The notes beneath the pieces are model-generated. The model was not told where the DNA came from. It worked only from the letters and a program-made list of their open reading frames with translations, and made no database searches. 64,000 nt of DNA from Metellina segmentata (taxonomy: Eukaryota; Arthropoda; Arachnida; Araneae; Tetragnathidae), in the NCBI GenBank assembly GCA_947359465.1, contig OX375872.1:12966137-13030136 (forward strand), given 5' to 3'. Positions 10,305 to 21,059 of the stretch are shown one piece after another. Each line of letters begins with the position of its first letter. Position 1 is the first letter of the stretch. A program made the position numbers and the translations under genes.

Positions 10305-10816
10305 CACTACCCTACATTAATGGACCGGACAGCAAGATGAGATGGTATAAAGGAAAGAATACATGCTTTAATAGGGGGGTGGTCCCCACGGGCTGCAATG
10401 ACACTAGCAACTCTTCTAGGCATACTTTCAACAAGGTTTCGATACACTGCTATGTGTATTTGTGTCCATTCCTGCAGCAAGAATTTCGCCAGTTCAGCTG
10501 TAGATTTCGGAAGTGATTCCCTGGTCCGTAAGCGCTCTAACTCGTCCCACAAATGTTCTATGGGGTTTAGATAGGGACTCTGATCAGGCCAGGGATGATT
10601 TTGTACATCCATATCTTGATACCATTGCTTGACAGAGGCTGCAACATGACATGAAGCGTTGTAGTCAATTCCATAAAATTGTAAGAGCGTAGGAAGAAAC
10701 TGATTCTCCAAAATGCTCATGTAGGCGTCGGCGTTCAATGTCCCAGACCATACCCAAACAAGTATGCAAGTTTTATGCAAATCCGCTGGCGTCCGGTCCA
10801 TTATTGTAGGGTAGTG
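10305..10816 (-). mobile_element. Tc1-like deletion derivative with intact TIRs
   Basis: A 512-bp element. The 26-bp terminal inverted repeats start CACTACCCTACA and end GGACCGGAC, match at 25 of 26 positions (10305-10330 and 10791-10816), and are flanked by TA target duplications (10303-10304, 10817-10818). The interior is only the 3' half of a transposase gene on the minus strand. An internal deletion has joined the left TIR region to the middle of the gene, a common origin of MITE-like elements. Confidence 0.9.
10335..10750 (-). pseudogene. Tc1-like transposase, C-terminal part
   Basis: The minus frame reads LNADAYMSILENQFLPTLLQ, then FYGIDYNASCHVAASVKQWY and SPYLNPIEHLWDELERL, ending near PRRVASVIAARGDHPPI. 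Tc1 proteins read DDNASCH at the second catalytic site; here the motif is IDYNASCH, so one Asp of the pair is Tyr. The Glu of PIEHLWD is kept. Roughly the first half, with both helix-turn-helix domains and the first catalytic Asp, is deleted. Confidence 0.85.
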
Positions 10817-10818
10817 TA

Positions 10819-11577
10819 AATTAGAAATGAGCCACAAAGACTATTTTCCTGATGTTTTGATTGATAAGAAAAATCATGAATTTATAATTCTCAAGTAAAC
10901 GGTCCCATGCTGAATTTTTCTCTTTCACATGCAAGTATACACCAGCTGAAAGCACTAAAATACGCATTAATCAATAATTTCTTTTGTTCATCTTCCTCTT
11001 TTTTGTATGAAATGACACTAAAACTAACCCCTAAAATATAATTATGATCACGGATAGGTCTCTTAAAGTTCAGGGATAGTTCCCCTTGTATGTTTCATTG
11101 CTCAGCTACATGTCCCAATAAATCGTGTCCTACTTTCACTTGATAAACTTTCCCACCTCGTTAATTAGGAGGTGCTTCGAACTGGAAAGAAAGAGCAGCT
11201 ATTAATTTAAAGGCTGAAATGGTGCGTTTTGGAATATGTATAAGAAAAGCCGCAGAAACACTACCACCACCTGTATTTAGCTTGAAATTTATCAACATTT
11301 TCCCTTCATTCTGAAGAATGCGTATGGAAATTAAACAAACAACAGGGATTTAGATTACTTTTTCCTCGAGCTTACAAATATTTTTTTTAAACACCCCTGA
11401 AATGGAGTATGTAGTGTAAGAGAGAAAATACCTATCACAATTACAAACTTCAAAGTAATTTTTTATGTATTAAAAATGTATTCACGCAATTAAAACAGAA
11501 CCTTAATTAAAAAGAATAGATATGTACATAAAAGAATAGAAATGACTATTTTTTAAAGCATTTAAGTGGAAAGAACA
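10819..11577. other. AT-rich intergenic sequence
   Basis: No coding signal, TIRs or RNA gene recognised. Confidence 0.45.
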
Positions 11578-11579
11578 TA

Positions 11580-12442
11580 CGAGATACGTTCTGAAAGTCA
11601 TACCCGTTTTAAATCAAATACAGACCAATTAAAATCATTGAACCACACTTTTTACTTTCCATTTTCATAGCTTGTATTGCAAATTGAAGCGTTTGTCGTA
11701 TCTTGTGTCGATCTTTTGAATACCAGCGTCATACTCCTCTGCCGCCAGTCCATTGAGATAAACAGTAACAAAATGTCTTTAAGCTCCTCATCGTTCTCAA
11801 AATGTTTCCCACCCAGAAACTCTTTAAGTTTTGCGAACAAATGAAAGTCAACTGTTGTGTTTTCGCAGCTACGTGAGGCCATGCGTTGTCATGCAAGAGG
11901 ATCACGCCACTAGACAACATTCTGAATTGCACGCCGTAGCTTCTTTATTGTCTCACAGTATGCATCGGCGTTTATGCAGCTCCCCGTGGCATAAACACAT
12001 CATCAAGCAACAGTCGGGGATGGTCCCAAAAGACCGCAGCCATGAATTTGCGAGTCGAGATTCTTTGTTTAAACTTTTTTGGCCTGGTTGTTGAGCGAGT
12101 ATGATGCCACGCCATAGACTGACGTTTGGTTTTAGGTGCATAAGAAATCCAAGTTTCCTCTCCTGTAACAATATGAGAAAGAAACTCATCTCCTTCATTT
12201 GAGTAGCGCTCCGAAAATCTTAACGCTGCAGCTATTCGCTTGATTTTGTGGTCGTCATAGATTTTCTTGGACATTTTATTTGCTTACCAAAACAACCATA
12301 ACCGTTATAATGCGATGGAATTTAATAAACAGCTGGGAAATGAGTCCCTAAAACTGATTGACCTTGAACGGTGCACCTTCTACTGTCACAGTGGTACCCA
12401 ATGCGCATGCTCAAACGGGTATTACTTTCCGAACAACCATCG
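11580..12442 (-). mobile_element. mariner element, 5' part deleted
   Basis: An 863-bp element flanked by TA (11578-11579 and 12443-12444). The ends are inverted repeats of about 28 bp: left CGAGATACGTTCTGAAAGTC..., right (reversed) CGATGGTTGTTCGGAAAGTA..., both continuing ATACCCG. Full mariners are about 1.3 kb, so roughly 450 bp, mainly the helix-turn-helix half of the gene, has been lost while both TIRs survive. Confidence 0.85.
11652..12274 (-). pseudogene. mariner transposase C-terminal two-thirds
   Basis: Minus frames give YSNEGDEFLSHIVTGEETWI, KTKRQSMAWHHT, then LLHDNAWPHVAAKTQQLTF and an LKEFLGGKHFENDEELKD-like end. These are mariner signatures (HIVTGDETW, KRQSMEWRH, LLHDNARPH). The first catalytic Asp, normally in TGDETW, is Glu here (GEETW). 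At least two frameshifts separate the pieces. Inactive. Confidence 0.85.
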
Positions 12443-12547
12443 TACATTCAGTATTAACCTTCCCGGTGGATGTCTCGACAAGGTATCCCGTTACTAGCAA
12501 AACTAACCAGATCATGATTTACGAAACATCTCGTCCTTAAAAAAAGC

Positions 12548-12845
12548 GGTAACACAGTGGGAAGAGTAACAGATTTGTAACCGGAGGGTTACGAGTTCGA
12601 ATCCAACCAAAGACCGTCACAAAGGGGGTTGGGGCGCGTTAAATCGGTCGTGACCTCAAATGTCTTCACGTAGTCGTGGTGTGGAGGTTTGAAGAGTGGG
12701 GTGCCACCTAAGGTATGACATCGTCATCTGACCGTGGTTCAAAATTACGTGGTGTTGTCCTCAAGTCTTAACCATGGGGATTGATCCCTGACCATCGCCA
12801 ATAGCCCGTTGTGTAGTTCCAGTACGACGTTAGTTAAGTGACTAC
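12548..12845 (+). mobile_element. tRNA-derived SINE, + copy
   Basis: The head reads GTAACACAGTGGGAAGAGTA (degraded A box) and GAGTTCGAATCC (B box). The shared body follows ('accgtggttcaaaattacg') and then the 3' end 'caatagcccgttgtg...gtacgacgttagttaa'. Same family as 16707-17035 and 32987-33320. Confidence 0.8.
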
Positions 12846-13667
12846 AACCTTAGAAAAAACTTACCAGAATTTTATCTCAGCGTCAAAAAAAAAATTGACA
12901 ATATCCTGATGATGAGATAGAATCTCGTCATTATTAAAATTTGTAAGATATTTACGAGAAATCACGTCGGTCGGAACTATCAATATTTAAGAACATAAAT
13001 TGAGTTAGTACCCTCCTGGTGTTTGTCTCGAAAAGGTATCTCGTCCTTAGAAAAGACTGGAAAGAAATTGTTCTCGTCATCGTAAAAAAATTGGCAATAT
13101 CCTGAAGAGGCGAGGTATTGTGTATCATTGCTAAAGTTCGTCAGATCTTTATTGATTAGATATCTCATCAAAACCACTTGAAGGATTAAACTCAGGAAGA
13201 ACACAAATTATCAAAATGTAAGATCTTAATATTTATTGATAATGCTTTCACGACATTATATAATACTCACATTACCTATGGCTTCCAAGAACTTTAATAC
13301 TATTTAAAATATGTTGTAGGTTCTGGTCTAATTATCGTCTTGTTGTAAAAGACTCATAGGAAACAAACTAAACTAACTTTAATTTGTAAACGTTTTGTAT
13401 CGAGTTTATTACATAGATGGCAGCACGAACAAAATTTCTAACAATCTACTGTAGCCGTCTAGAAAAAAGAAAAATTAAAAGGCTTAAAATGGTTTAATAA
13501 TCTAGAGTCACTTTTTTTACTCTGCACAATTTTCCTTCACCAGCACTAGATTGTTGTGGAGTGAAAAATGATCCAACTGACGACCTCAGGGGTAATTTTT
13601 TTTTTGAAAAATTCATTAACAAAAGAAAATCTAGGCACTTTTGCACTAAAGAACACTTTTTGGAGAG
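12846..13667. other. Diverged internal repeats, no gene
   Basis: Segments at 12855-12965 and 13055-13170 resemble each other ('attgacaatatcctgatgatgag' and 'attggcaatatcctgaagagg' type). Another pair is at 12462-12490 and 13013-13045. No coding signal. Confidence 0.4.
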
Positions 13668-13793
13668 AATCGTCATCTGAGACCGTGGTTCAAAATTACG
13701 TGGTGTTGTCCTGGAATCTTTCCCTTAGGGGATTGATCGCGGACCGTCGTCAATAGCCCGTTGTGTTGCTCTAGTACGACGTTAATTAAAAAA
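13668..13793 (+). mobile_element. SINE 3' fragment
   Basis: Body and 3' end only, from 'gtcatctgagaccgtgg' to 'gtacgacgttaatta'. The tRNA-like head is absent, so the copy is 5' truncated. Confidence 0.75.
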
Positions 13794-13852
13794 CTACTGA
13801 ATTATGCAGAGAAGACGATCTAAAGAAATGACATGATATTTGATATTTGTAA

Positions 13853-14527
13853 CTAGCAGAGGCGAGCACGGCGTTGCCCGTGACAGTTCTTTTCGTGTTC
13901 TTACTGGTACTGAAAATTACTGAGGTATTGATCTGGTGTAAAATGTTCTTTCAAATCCGTTGAATTTTGCACTTTATCTTTATCGGAGATAGAAAATTTC
14001 AAATAGTCCTTTTTGTGTGTCGGAATGAATGTATTCGTCAAATGCGGCCAAATGCGTATTGCGAAAATATAAAAGTTACAATTGAAAAATTATTGATTTA
14101 AAGAAAATCACATTTAAGGTATCGATCAGGTGTAAAATTTTCCACAAATTTAAAATCCGCTGAAATTTTTACTCGATCTTTAACGATTGCGGTAATAGAA
14201 ACTTGGACTAAAGAATAAAAAAGAGATAAACGCCTATAAAATTTTTTTTATTTGTTTAGTTTTGTTTCACTGGAATCGTTTGTACTCAGGTAAAGAAAGG
14301 GAAAAGATCACAGTGTTGCTATTCTAAGGAAACAAAATACTAAATAAATGCCAATAAATAAATTTAAAAATGCTGTAAATTGAATTTTAAAATTCGTGCT
14401 TTGCACAAAATGTGCATAAAATTAGGAGTACCTGTGTAAAAAAATTCCTTACTTTAAGTCCTCTAGATGGACACCACACGCAGAGAGAACACATGCAGAA
14501 ACAGACTTCATTTTCTAATAGTAGAGA
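13853..14527 (-). mobile_element. Non-autonomous Helitron, complete ends
   Basis: Read on the minus strand it starts TCTCTACTATTAGAAAATG at 14527 and ends ...GCCTCTGCTAG at 13853. A hairpin CACGGGCAACGCCGTG lies 14 nt before the CTAG terminus. The flanks are A (5') and T (3'), the canonical A|TC...CTAG|T Helitron insertion. It is 675 bp long with no RepHel ORF. Internal 'ggtatcgatcaggtgtaaaa' is shared with the other Helitron copies here. Confidence 0.85.
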
Positions 14528-15088
14528 TTAATAAAATAAGTACTGCAAACTCTCTCTCTGCCAGAAATGCAATCAGGTTCAAATTCTATGATTATAAGCA
14601 GTCTATTTCTGTGATTTATCAGATTTGACCTAAAGAAAACTGGATTTAACCGGATCATTCCGGACACGTTCGAGACCCTTTTTTTCTAATGTGGCATAGA
14701 AACATTTTAATGACATTTTTTTTTATGTTTAGAGTTATCAAACTATAGCATTGGGCTATAAATATTTAAACCATATAATAACTTTGTAAAAATGTGCTAC
14801 ATGAAAATCGATTCAACCCATTTGAAAAATAATGCTACCAAAATAAACTACATGCACTTTTCAAGGGAATCAACTAGTATCAAAAGGATATTTAAATAAA
14901 CAAATATTTTACGAAAAATGAATACAAGATTTTTGATAGTGTTAGTCCTATTTCTTAAATAAATGGCCATAATTTAAAAGCTTTTCAACTCAGCATAATT
15001 ATTCGAGTTCATTCCCTAGATAACATTATAAAGAGCAAGTTCTAAAAGTTTTACGAGAATTCATCAATAATTTTTTTTCTGTTACAAC
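14528..15088. other. AT-rich intergenic sequence
   Basis: No coding signal or structured element recognised. Confidence 0.45.
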
Positions 15089-15953
15089 TAGGGCAACTTT
15101 TTTGTTGCAGTAAAAATGGGAAAAGTTGCATTTATCATTCCCTAAAGTTGCATTTATTTTTGATATACTAAAATCAAAAATAAATAATTAGTAAAAAATG
15201 AAAAAATTCAAAATTTATTTCTATATCATTAAATACAGAAGAATGTTGATGTCGTTGAATGGCCTATCCTTGGTCAGTAATTTCTTTAACATTGAAAAAC
15301 TGCGCTCAACAGAGACTGATGTTACCTGACATTGTTGTATTGGACTTTTTCTGCAGTTGTGAAACAAATGTACCACTCAAGTAACTTGGAGCAATCGCGG
15401 ATAAAGCACCTTGAGTGTGATTCCAGGAGCAGTCATATAATATGCAGTATCGGATAGCAGAAAATCCTTTCGCTCAACATTCAGAGATTTTAAAACGTCA
15501 TCTACAAGGAAACAACGTATTGATAATCGAAACTCACCTCGCCAACTCTACAGTCGATTACGCAAGTTTGCTCTGGATTACCATGAGTGCCAACCTATGT
15601 GTTAAAATACTTGCTATTTATTTCACTTTCGTCCGTTAGGACGAATACCTTCTTTCCATGAACTTCTTGTTTGATCCACAATACTTCGGCGTTCGCAAGA
15701 TCAGACACACGTGATTGAAAGGTTGATTCAAAGGGCAAAAAATGAAATAGTAATTTTATATTAATTAATTTAAGCTAAATTGTAAAAAGTTGCAATTATG
15801 CAAAATGTTGCATTTATGAAGAAAGTTGCATTTATGTTGCGGTTATAACTCACTTACAATACACCCCATGTAGGAGGAACTTTGTTTTTAGTACTTTACA
15901 TAAAGCGTAGAACGTGTGAAAAAAAGTTGAATTTGTTGCAAAAAGTTGCCCTA
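15089..15953 (-). mobile_element. hAT element (TAGGGCAAC termini)
   Basis: Inverted ends TAGGGCAACTTTTT at 15089 and, reversed, at 15953. They are flanked by an 8-bp target duplication with one mismatch (GTTACAAC 15081-15088, GTTATAAC 15954-15961). The subterminal motif 'gttgcattta' recurs several times near both ends. At 865 bp it is a deletion derivative; the only coding remnant is the dimerisation block. Confidence 0.85.
15225..15350 (-). pseudogene. hAT transposase dimerisation remnant
   Basis: The minus frame reads VTSVSVERSFSMLKKLLTKD followed by RPFNDINILLYL. This is the conserved hAT C-terminal block (SV..ERSFS.LK.....R.......I..L). No other transposase region was recognised in the element. 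Confidence 0.75.
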
Positions 15954-15961
15954 GTTATAAC

Positions 15962-16371
15962 ATTTGAAGTGAGAAAATAATGTCTAAATATTAATTTAGA
16001 GTAAAAATAGTTTGCAGTGTATCGTTTGCTCTCTCTTGCTTTTACTGTTTGTGTAAATGCTTCTCTTTTAAAAAATGTTCACAATACTTCCATAACAGAA
16101 ACCATTTAAACATTCGAGAAACCTTTCTAAAATAATATTTGCAAAATAAAGTAAGTTTTAGATTTAAAGTTCGGTCTTTTAACGGCCACTTTCTGTGTTT
16201 TCTGTGCCTACTTCCGGTTTTCCCTCTCCTGATTAAAATCGTAATATCTCTGTAACTAATTAACTTAGAGAAAAAAAATCAACCACATTTTGGAAAGTCA
16301 AATAGTAAATGCTTATCAAATAAGATCAAAAACTTTTTTTTGAGCTTTTGGTCAAATCTGACATTTTGATT
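15962..16371. other. AT-rich spacer before the BEL/Pao element
   Basis: No coding signal recognised. Confidence 0.4.
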
Positions 16372-16610
16372 AAATTATTTGAATCTTAGATGGCGCTGGC
16401 GTCGTTGACGTCATGCGCCTTTCCTGCTCTCCCACACCTGCAGCTTTTGTCAGTTGATTAGTCGAAGTTCGACTCTTGATTCGATTTCGTAAGATCCTGT
16501 GTTCTTAATTTAATTAATCTCGATTTGCATTAATATGTAATTTTTTCTATGTCTGTAAATAGTAATTAAACTTTAATTTAACTGAAAGAATATCTCTAAT
16601 CGTCATTTTT
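16372..16610 (+). repeat. BEL/Pao 5' LTR, both ends eroded
   Basis: Aligns with the 3' LTR from 'aaattatttgaatcttag' to 'aatcgtcattttt'. Both terminal dinucleotides are lost; at 16611 it runs into unrelated gypsy-type sequence. Confidence 0.8.
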
Positions 16611-16671
16611 GAATAGAACAAAAAATACCACTAAACCAATTTGATATTAGAAATCCTGCCATTTTGCGTCC
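16611..16671 (-). mobile_element. Short gypsy-tail fragment
   Basis: About 58 bp nearly identical to 30851-30908 ('gatattagaaatcctgccat', 'tttgcgtc'). The larger copy follows the end of a minus-strand gypsy pol, so this is probably the 3' tail of the same family. Confidence 0.5.
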
Positions 16672-16706
16672 TGGTGCATCGGTCGACGAAAGTATAATAT
16701 GTTTGA

Positions 16707-17035
16707 TGGTAATGATAATTTTAGTTAACGTCGTACTAGAGCAACACAACGGGCTATTGACGACGGTCCTGGATCAGTCCCTTAAGGGAAAGATCCGAGG
16801 ACAAAACCACGTAATTTTGAACCACGGTCAGATGACGAGGCAACACCTGAGCTGGGACCCCACTCTCCAAACTTTCACACCAACCCAACGTGAGGACTTT
16901 CGGCGACGACAGATTTAAGGTGCAACAACCGCCTCTACACCATACGCTTACAAACATTCATGCCCAGGCCCGGATTCGAACCAGTAACCTTCCGATCTAG
17001 AGGCTAACACCTTAACCACTATACAGGTGGTCGGC
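16707..17035 (-). mobile_element. Full-length tRNA-derived SINE with target duplication
   Basis: Read on the minus strand it opens GCCGACCACCTGTATAGTGG at 17035. It contains A-box sequence TAGTGGTTAAGGTG and a perfect B-box-like GGTTCGAATCC, then a unique body, and ends in a tail with TTACCA units. The flanking 14-bp duplication TATAATATG(T/C)TTGA (16693-16706, 17036-17049) shows LINE-type target-primed insertion. It is 329 bp long, transcribed by RNA polymerase III when active and mobilised by a partner LINE. Confidence 0.9.
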
Positions 17036-17130
17036 TATAATATGCTTGAAGTTACACTTATTGAAAAACTTTTGGATTAGCATTTATGCGAAGACTGCTA
17101 AAGGTAGGATTGATTTGAATATTTGTAAAA

Positions 17131-17267
17131 ATGACAGAAGAGACGATTACCAAATTGAAATCAAAACGGAAAGTTACTAGAACCACGGTGACAAAAGTTT
17201 TGAAACAGATAAAAACAGATTTAGAGAAAGACGAAATTAATGAAGTCTGTTAGAAGAAGTTTGGATT

Positions 17268-17327
<60 letters not shown>

Positions 17328-17530
17328 TCTCAAAAGCAAAAGTTCTAAAAGAATTAGACGAAAATATTGACTACAATTTAAAGGCTGATTCGGATGATTA
17401 CGAAACTGAAATCTCATACGCGCAAGAGTATGAAGACAAAATTCAACTTTGGCAATTTAGAGCCAAAAGAAAATTGAAAGAATTGAATAAAAGCACAAAT
17501 TTGGATAATTCAAACAATGAATGTTCTTGA
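17131..17530 (+). pseudogene. BEL/Pao gag N-terminal region
   Basis: Begins ATG at 17131: MTEETITKLKSKRKVTRTTV, then a helical region, a TA microsatellite that destroys the frame, and LKELDENIDYNL with IQLWQFRAKRKLKELNK. This helical, charged start is like BEL/Pao Gag proteins (RL...R....R.L......EL...D..I). The gag resumes beyond the hAT at about 19323. Confidence 0.6.
17269..17336. repeat. Long (TA)n microsatellite inside gag
   Basis: About 68 bp of pure TA repeats lying in former gag coding sequence. Confidence 0.95.
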
Positions 17531-17680
17531 CAAAACCATTGACTCTAAAATTGAAACGAGCGTAACAACATTTTTGATATCGATAAATTGTTAGATTTCA
17601 TTCGAAAAGAGATTAACTATAGGGAGAGAAATGATTTCTTAACATCTGGTTTGTGATCTGAAACTATTCAACAGCATTCC

Positions 17681-19314
17681 CAGTGGTTCTAGATTTTGAG
17701 AACAAAGTACCTTTGTTTTGCAGGCGTAAACCTCTAGAAAACCTCTGATTTAGAGATCTGGGATATATCGACGTATCTAATGGCGCGATATTATCCACGA
17801 TATTTTAAACGACGACGATATATATCGATATTTTTTATACGTGCCATGTGCTAAGCACACACATGGCATTTATTTATAAGCGCATTGTGCTTATTTTATT
17901 TTTACTGCTGCATGCTGCTGAATTAAGATTCATATGTGTAGGCTTTATTTTTTCTTCCAACTCTTATAAGCTTTTGACAAAAAGGGCTAACGAATTTTTT
18001 TTCAAGTATTAGTCTCCCGTCTATTCAGCCCTGTTCTTAATAACATACACACGTTTTAAGCAAAATCCGTTATTTAATGAATAATTTTTCACTGTTGTGT
18101 ACATTTATTATTATCTTTGTTCAATAGTGCAGTGCATATTCATACATTTATTGAATACTGAAAAGAATGGCCACCAGATCCTTCAAAAATCTCCCATATT
18201 TCATCTTTACTTCTTTCAAGCTCGGTTGTCTCTTTGGGCTTTGTGTCATATATTGTTTATGAATTAAATTTCATCATAATTTCTTTACTAGGATTAAAGT
18301 CTACTCAGAATTCACCTATAAATTTTAGTCCACACCTAACCATCATGATTGACCCAGTTGTCTTCAGCTGTAGCGAGTTCCTGAGTTTAGATTTTACAAT
18401 ACTCAGTTGAGAAAATATTCTCCCGACAGTTGCATTATAAAATGGTTTACTCATTAAGGTCAACACAAGCTTACAGAGCTGTGGAAATTGTTTTTCTCCA
18501 GCAGCATTTATTAGTTTATCTATAGAGGACAAGAATCTGACAGGGCTCTGCTTGATAAATTCCGCGGCGGACACTTCTGAGATCAATGGTAACCGATCCC
18601 ACTCTCTCTGGTACTTATCCACATTTTCACACACAGCTACGAATTGTGCAGCAAGTGGAACAATGCTACACTTCACTTTTCTCTCAGCATTATTGGGATG
18701 TAGCGTAGACAAATGAAGCAGCACACCAACATTATCTGGTAGCCTACTACGTACTTCTTAGGCTAGTTGAACAGTGAATTCTTTGCAGCGACGTTTAATA
18801 GCGACGACATTCAACTGTTCACTTTATAATGTTTATACTGTGACGCCATGTTCATTCATTCAATCTATTGACACTCTATAATGGAGACTATCTCACTTAT
18901 GTGGATTTCCCTAAGCCTACCTCGTTTCTGTAAATCTTCTTGACCTTTGTGGAAAACGGCGTAGAAATGGTCACTGCGTAAAACACTCTGAACCTAGGTT
19001 AATCTCTGTGAATCATAATCACTTTTGAAAAACTAGCAAGGCCAATGCTGCCAACTCAAAACATCAAAAATCCTCTAGACTAGTTTACAAACGGCGTTTT
19101 ATAATTATACTTCAAACCTCCACATAAACCTCTGTTCTTTTTTCCAAACCTCTGTTTTTACCTCTGAGCATTTTGTACCTCTGTTTTAACCTCTGAAGCG
19201 AATTGTAGGCCTCTAGATCTAAAGGTAAAACCTCTGAACTGGCACTCCTGAGCATTCCCCTCCGAAGTGGAAACCTCTAGATCTAAAGGTAAAACCTCTG
19301 AACTGGCACTCCTG
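17681..19314 (-). mobile_element. hAT element inserted in the BEL/Pao gag
   Basis: Flanked by a perfect 8-bp duplication, AGCATTCC, at 17673-17680 and again at 19251-19258 and 19315-19322 (the right end is tandemly duplicated). It begins CAGTGGTTCTAGA and ends GGCACTCCTG. A transposase remnant with a hAT dimerisation block lies on the minus strand. The terminal inverted repeat beyond the first bases is poor, so the ends rest mainly on the duplication and the transposase type. Confidence 0.75.
18305..18724 (-). pseudogene. hAT-like transposase C-terminal fragment
   Basis: A 139-aa minus frame. Near its end it has QFPQLCKLVLTLMSKPFYNA, then TVGRIFSQLSIVKSKLRNSL. This is the hAT dimerisation region of the type FP.L..L....L..P.SNA.VERVFS.L...K...RN.L. 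The usual VERVFS Glu is Gly (VGRIFS). The upstream catalytic region was not recognised. Confidence 0.8.
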
Positions 19315-19334
19315 AGCATTCCCCTCCGAAGTGG
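19211..19334. repeat. 64-bp tandem duplication at the hAT/BEL junction
   Basis: The unit at 19211-19274 is repeated at 19275-19334. It contains the hAT right end, the 8-bp target duplication and about 16 bp beyond it, so it arose after the hAT inserted. Confidence 0.9.
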
Positions 19335-19580
19335 CAAAGAAAAAATGTTGCGTCTGCTCTTGAGCTTTTGGCGTCAGTGAATGAGAACTCGCTCGCGAAT
19401 AATATCAACAAAAAGGGCGTTTATAACGATATTTGCCTCTTTTGCAAAGCGAAGCATGATTCAGAACTTAGTGAGTATTTAACTGTGGAAGAAAAAAGAG
19501 ATTTATTACTTAAACAGGGTATATGTTTTTATGCCTCGGAACAAGACATAGAATCAGGGATTGCAGAAAGAATATAAACG
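19323..19580 (+). pseudogene. BEL/Pao gag zinc-knuckle region
   Basis: The frame with VYNDICLFCKAKHDSELSEY and LTVEEKRDLLLKQGICFYAS corresponds to the Gag zinc-knuckle region of BEL/Pao (C.FC...H....C....EKR..L...G.CF.C). The third knuckle Cys is replaced. An in-frame TGA near 19378 and a TAA at about 19575 break it. Confidence 0.65.
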
Positions 19581-19779
19581 CTCTCAGTATTTACTTTCGG
19601 AAACGACTCTCCCATTAGAAAGAAGATTTGAGCGGACATTTCGCAGATGAGAACCTGACAGATTTACAATTTGCAGACTCTTGCGATTGTAAGGACAGTG
19701 TAACTCTTCTTGTGGGGGATGTGATTATTATTATAACATAGTAATGGGGAAATTTAAAACGTTTAAGTAAACATTTAGT

Positions 19780-21020
19780 AGCTGCGGAAAAGATTTTCGG
19801 TTGGTGTTTACAAGGTGTTCCCGATAGTGAAATTACACTCCACACTTCGGCAGCATTTAATGTAGTTGAAGAAACTTTGATATCGGATGAAATTAAGAAA
19901 TTTTGGGAAATGGAAGGTTTAGGCATAAAATCCGAAAGTGAATCTTCTGACGCTTTAGAAGATAATGTTATGAAGACATTTGAATCGGAAATTACTTACG
20001 AAAATTCTCGTTACAAAATTAAGCTGCCATGGAAACCCGATAAGAGACATGTGTTACATAATAATAGACAAGTTGCAAAGCAACGATTTTTGTGGCTCAG
20101 AAAACGATTTCAGATCAACCCTGAACTGTTTAATTCCTATCAAGCTGTTTTTCAAGATTATTTGCAGCAAAATATCATCGAATTAGTACCAGATACCTCC
20201 GACAATGAAAATCATGTTACATATTTTTTACCACACAGAGAGATCATTCACCATGATCGAACCACTTGTAAGATACGTATTGTGTTCGATTCGTCTTCAC
20301 ATGCACCTGATGAAAACTCACTTAACGATTGCTTTCATATTAGTCCGAACCTATATCCAGACATTTTTGAACTTTTGTTGTCCTTCAGACTTAATCCCAC
20401 AACTTTGAAAAGTGATATGAAACAAGCGTTTTTACAGATAGAAGTGGATGAAAGAGACAGAGATGTATGTGTGTGTATATATCATGGTTTCTATTTGATA
20501 AAAACCCATTTGATGACTCACAAAATCTCAAAACCTATCGATTCACTCGCGTCTTATTTGGGGTGAACTGCACAGTTCGTTCCTATTAACTGCGACTATC
20601 AAACACCATTTGAAACGTTATGAGAAAACCTATCCAGGGACTTGTAAATTTTTACAAAATCATATTTATGTGGACGATATCGTTGGAAGTCTCCAAGATA
20701 TTGAACGTGCCTTTAAAACCTCCTTAGAGTGTATCGATATTTTTAAAGATGCTTGCAAGGTTCTGCATAAATGGCTGACCAATTCACGAGAACTACACGA
20801 ATTGTGGGTTAAAGATGGCACTGTATCCGAAGAGTTTCCTAAAGTTTTGGGGCTTGAAAATCCTGCAGTTAAAGTGCTAGGAGTCGCTTGGGAAAATGAA
20901 AGAGACTTGCTTTATTTCGACGTTGCAAATTTAATGTTATTTTTGTCAAGGAATATTCATACAAACGCTTTGTCTTGCAAGCAATTTGACGCGTTTTTGA
21001 CCCTATTGGAATTTTGACAC
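19780..21020 (+). pseudogene. BEL/Pao pol: linker and reverse transcriptase
   Basis: Frames give EKIFGWCLQGVPDSEITL (end of the protease-RT linker) and FWEMEGLGIKSESES. Typical Pao RT follows: YKIKLPWKPDKRHVLHNN, IRIVFDSSSHAPDENSLNDC, TTLKSDMKQAFLQIEVDERD. After a break at 20567-20610 comes the catalytic IYVDDIVGS (usual YVDD) and VLHKWLTNSREL. Several stops and frameshifts are present and some sequence between the two RT blocks is missing. It once copied element RNA into DNA and is inactive now. Confidence 0.85.
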
Positions 21021-21059
21021 CCTTTGTAATTAGGGAAATATCATAATCCAACAAGTTTG

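Noticed and set aside
13668..13793. An independent repeat family
   Set aside because: It is the 3' part of the same SINE found at 12548 and 16707.
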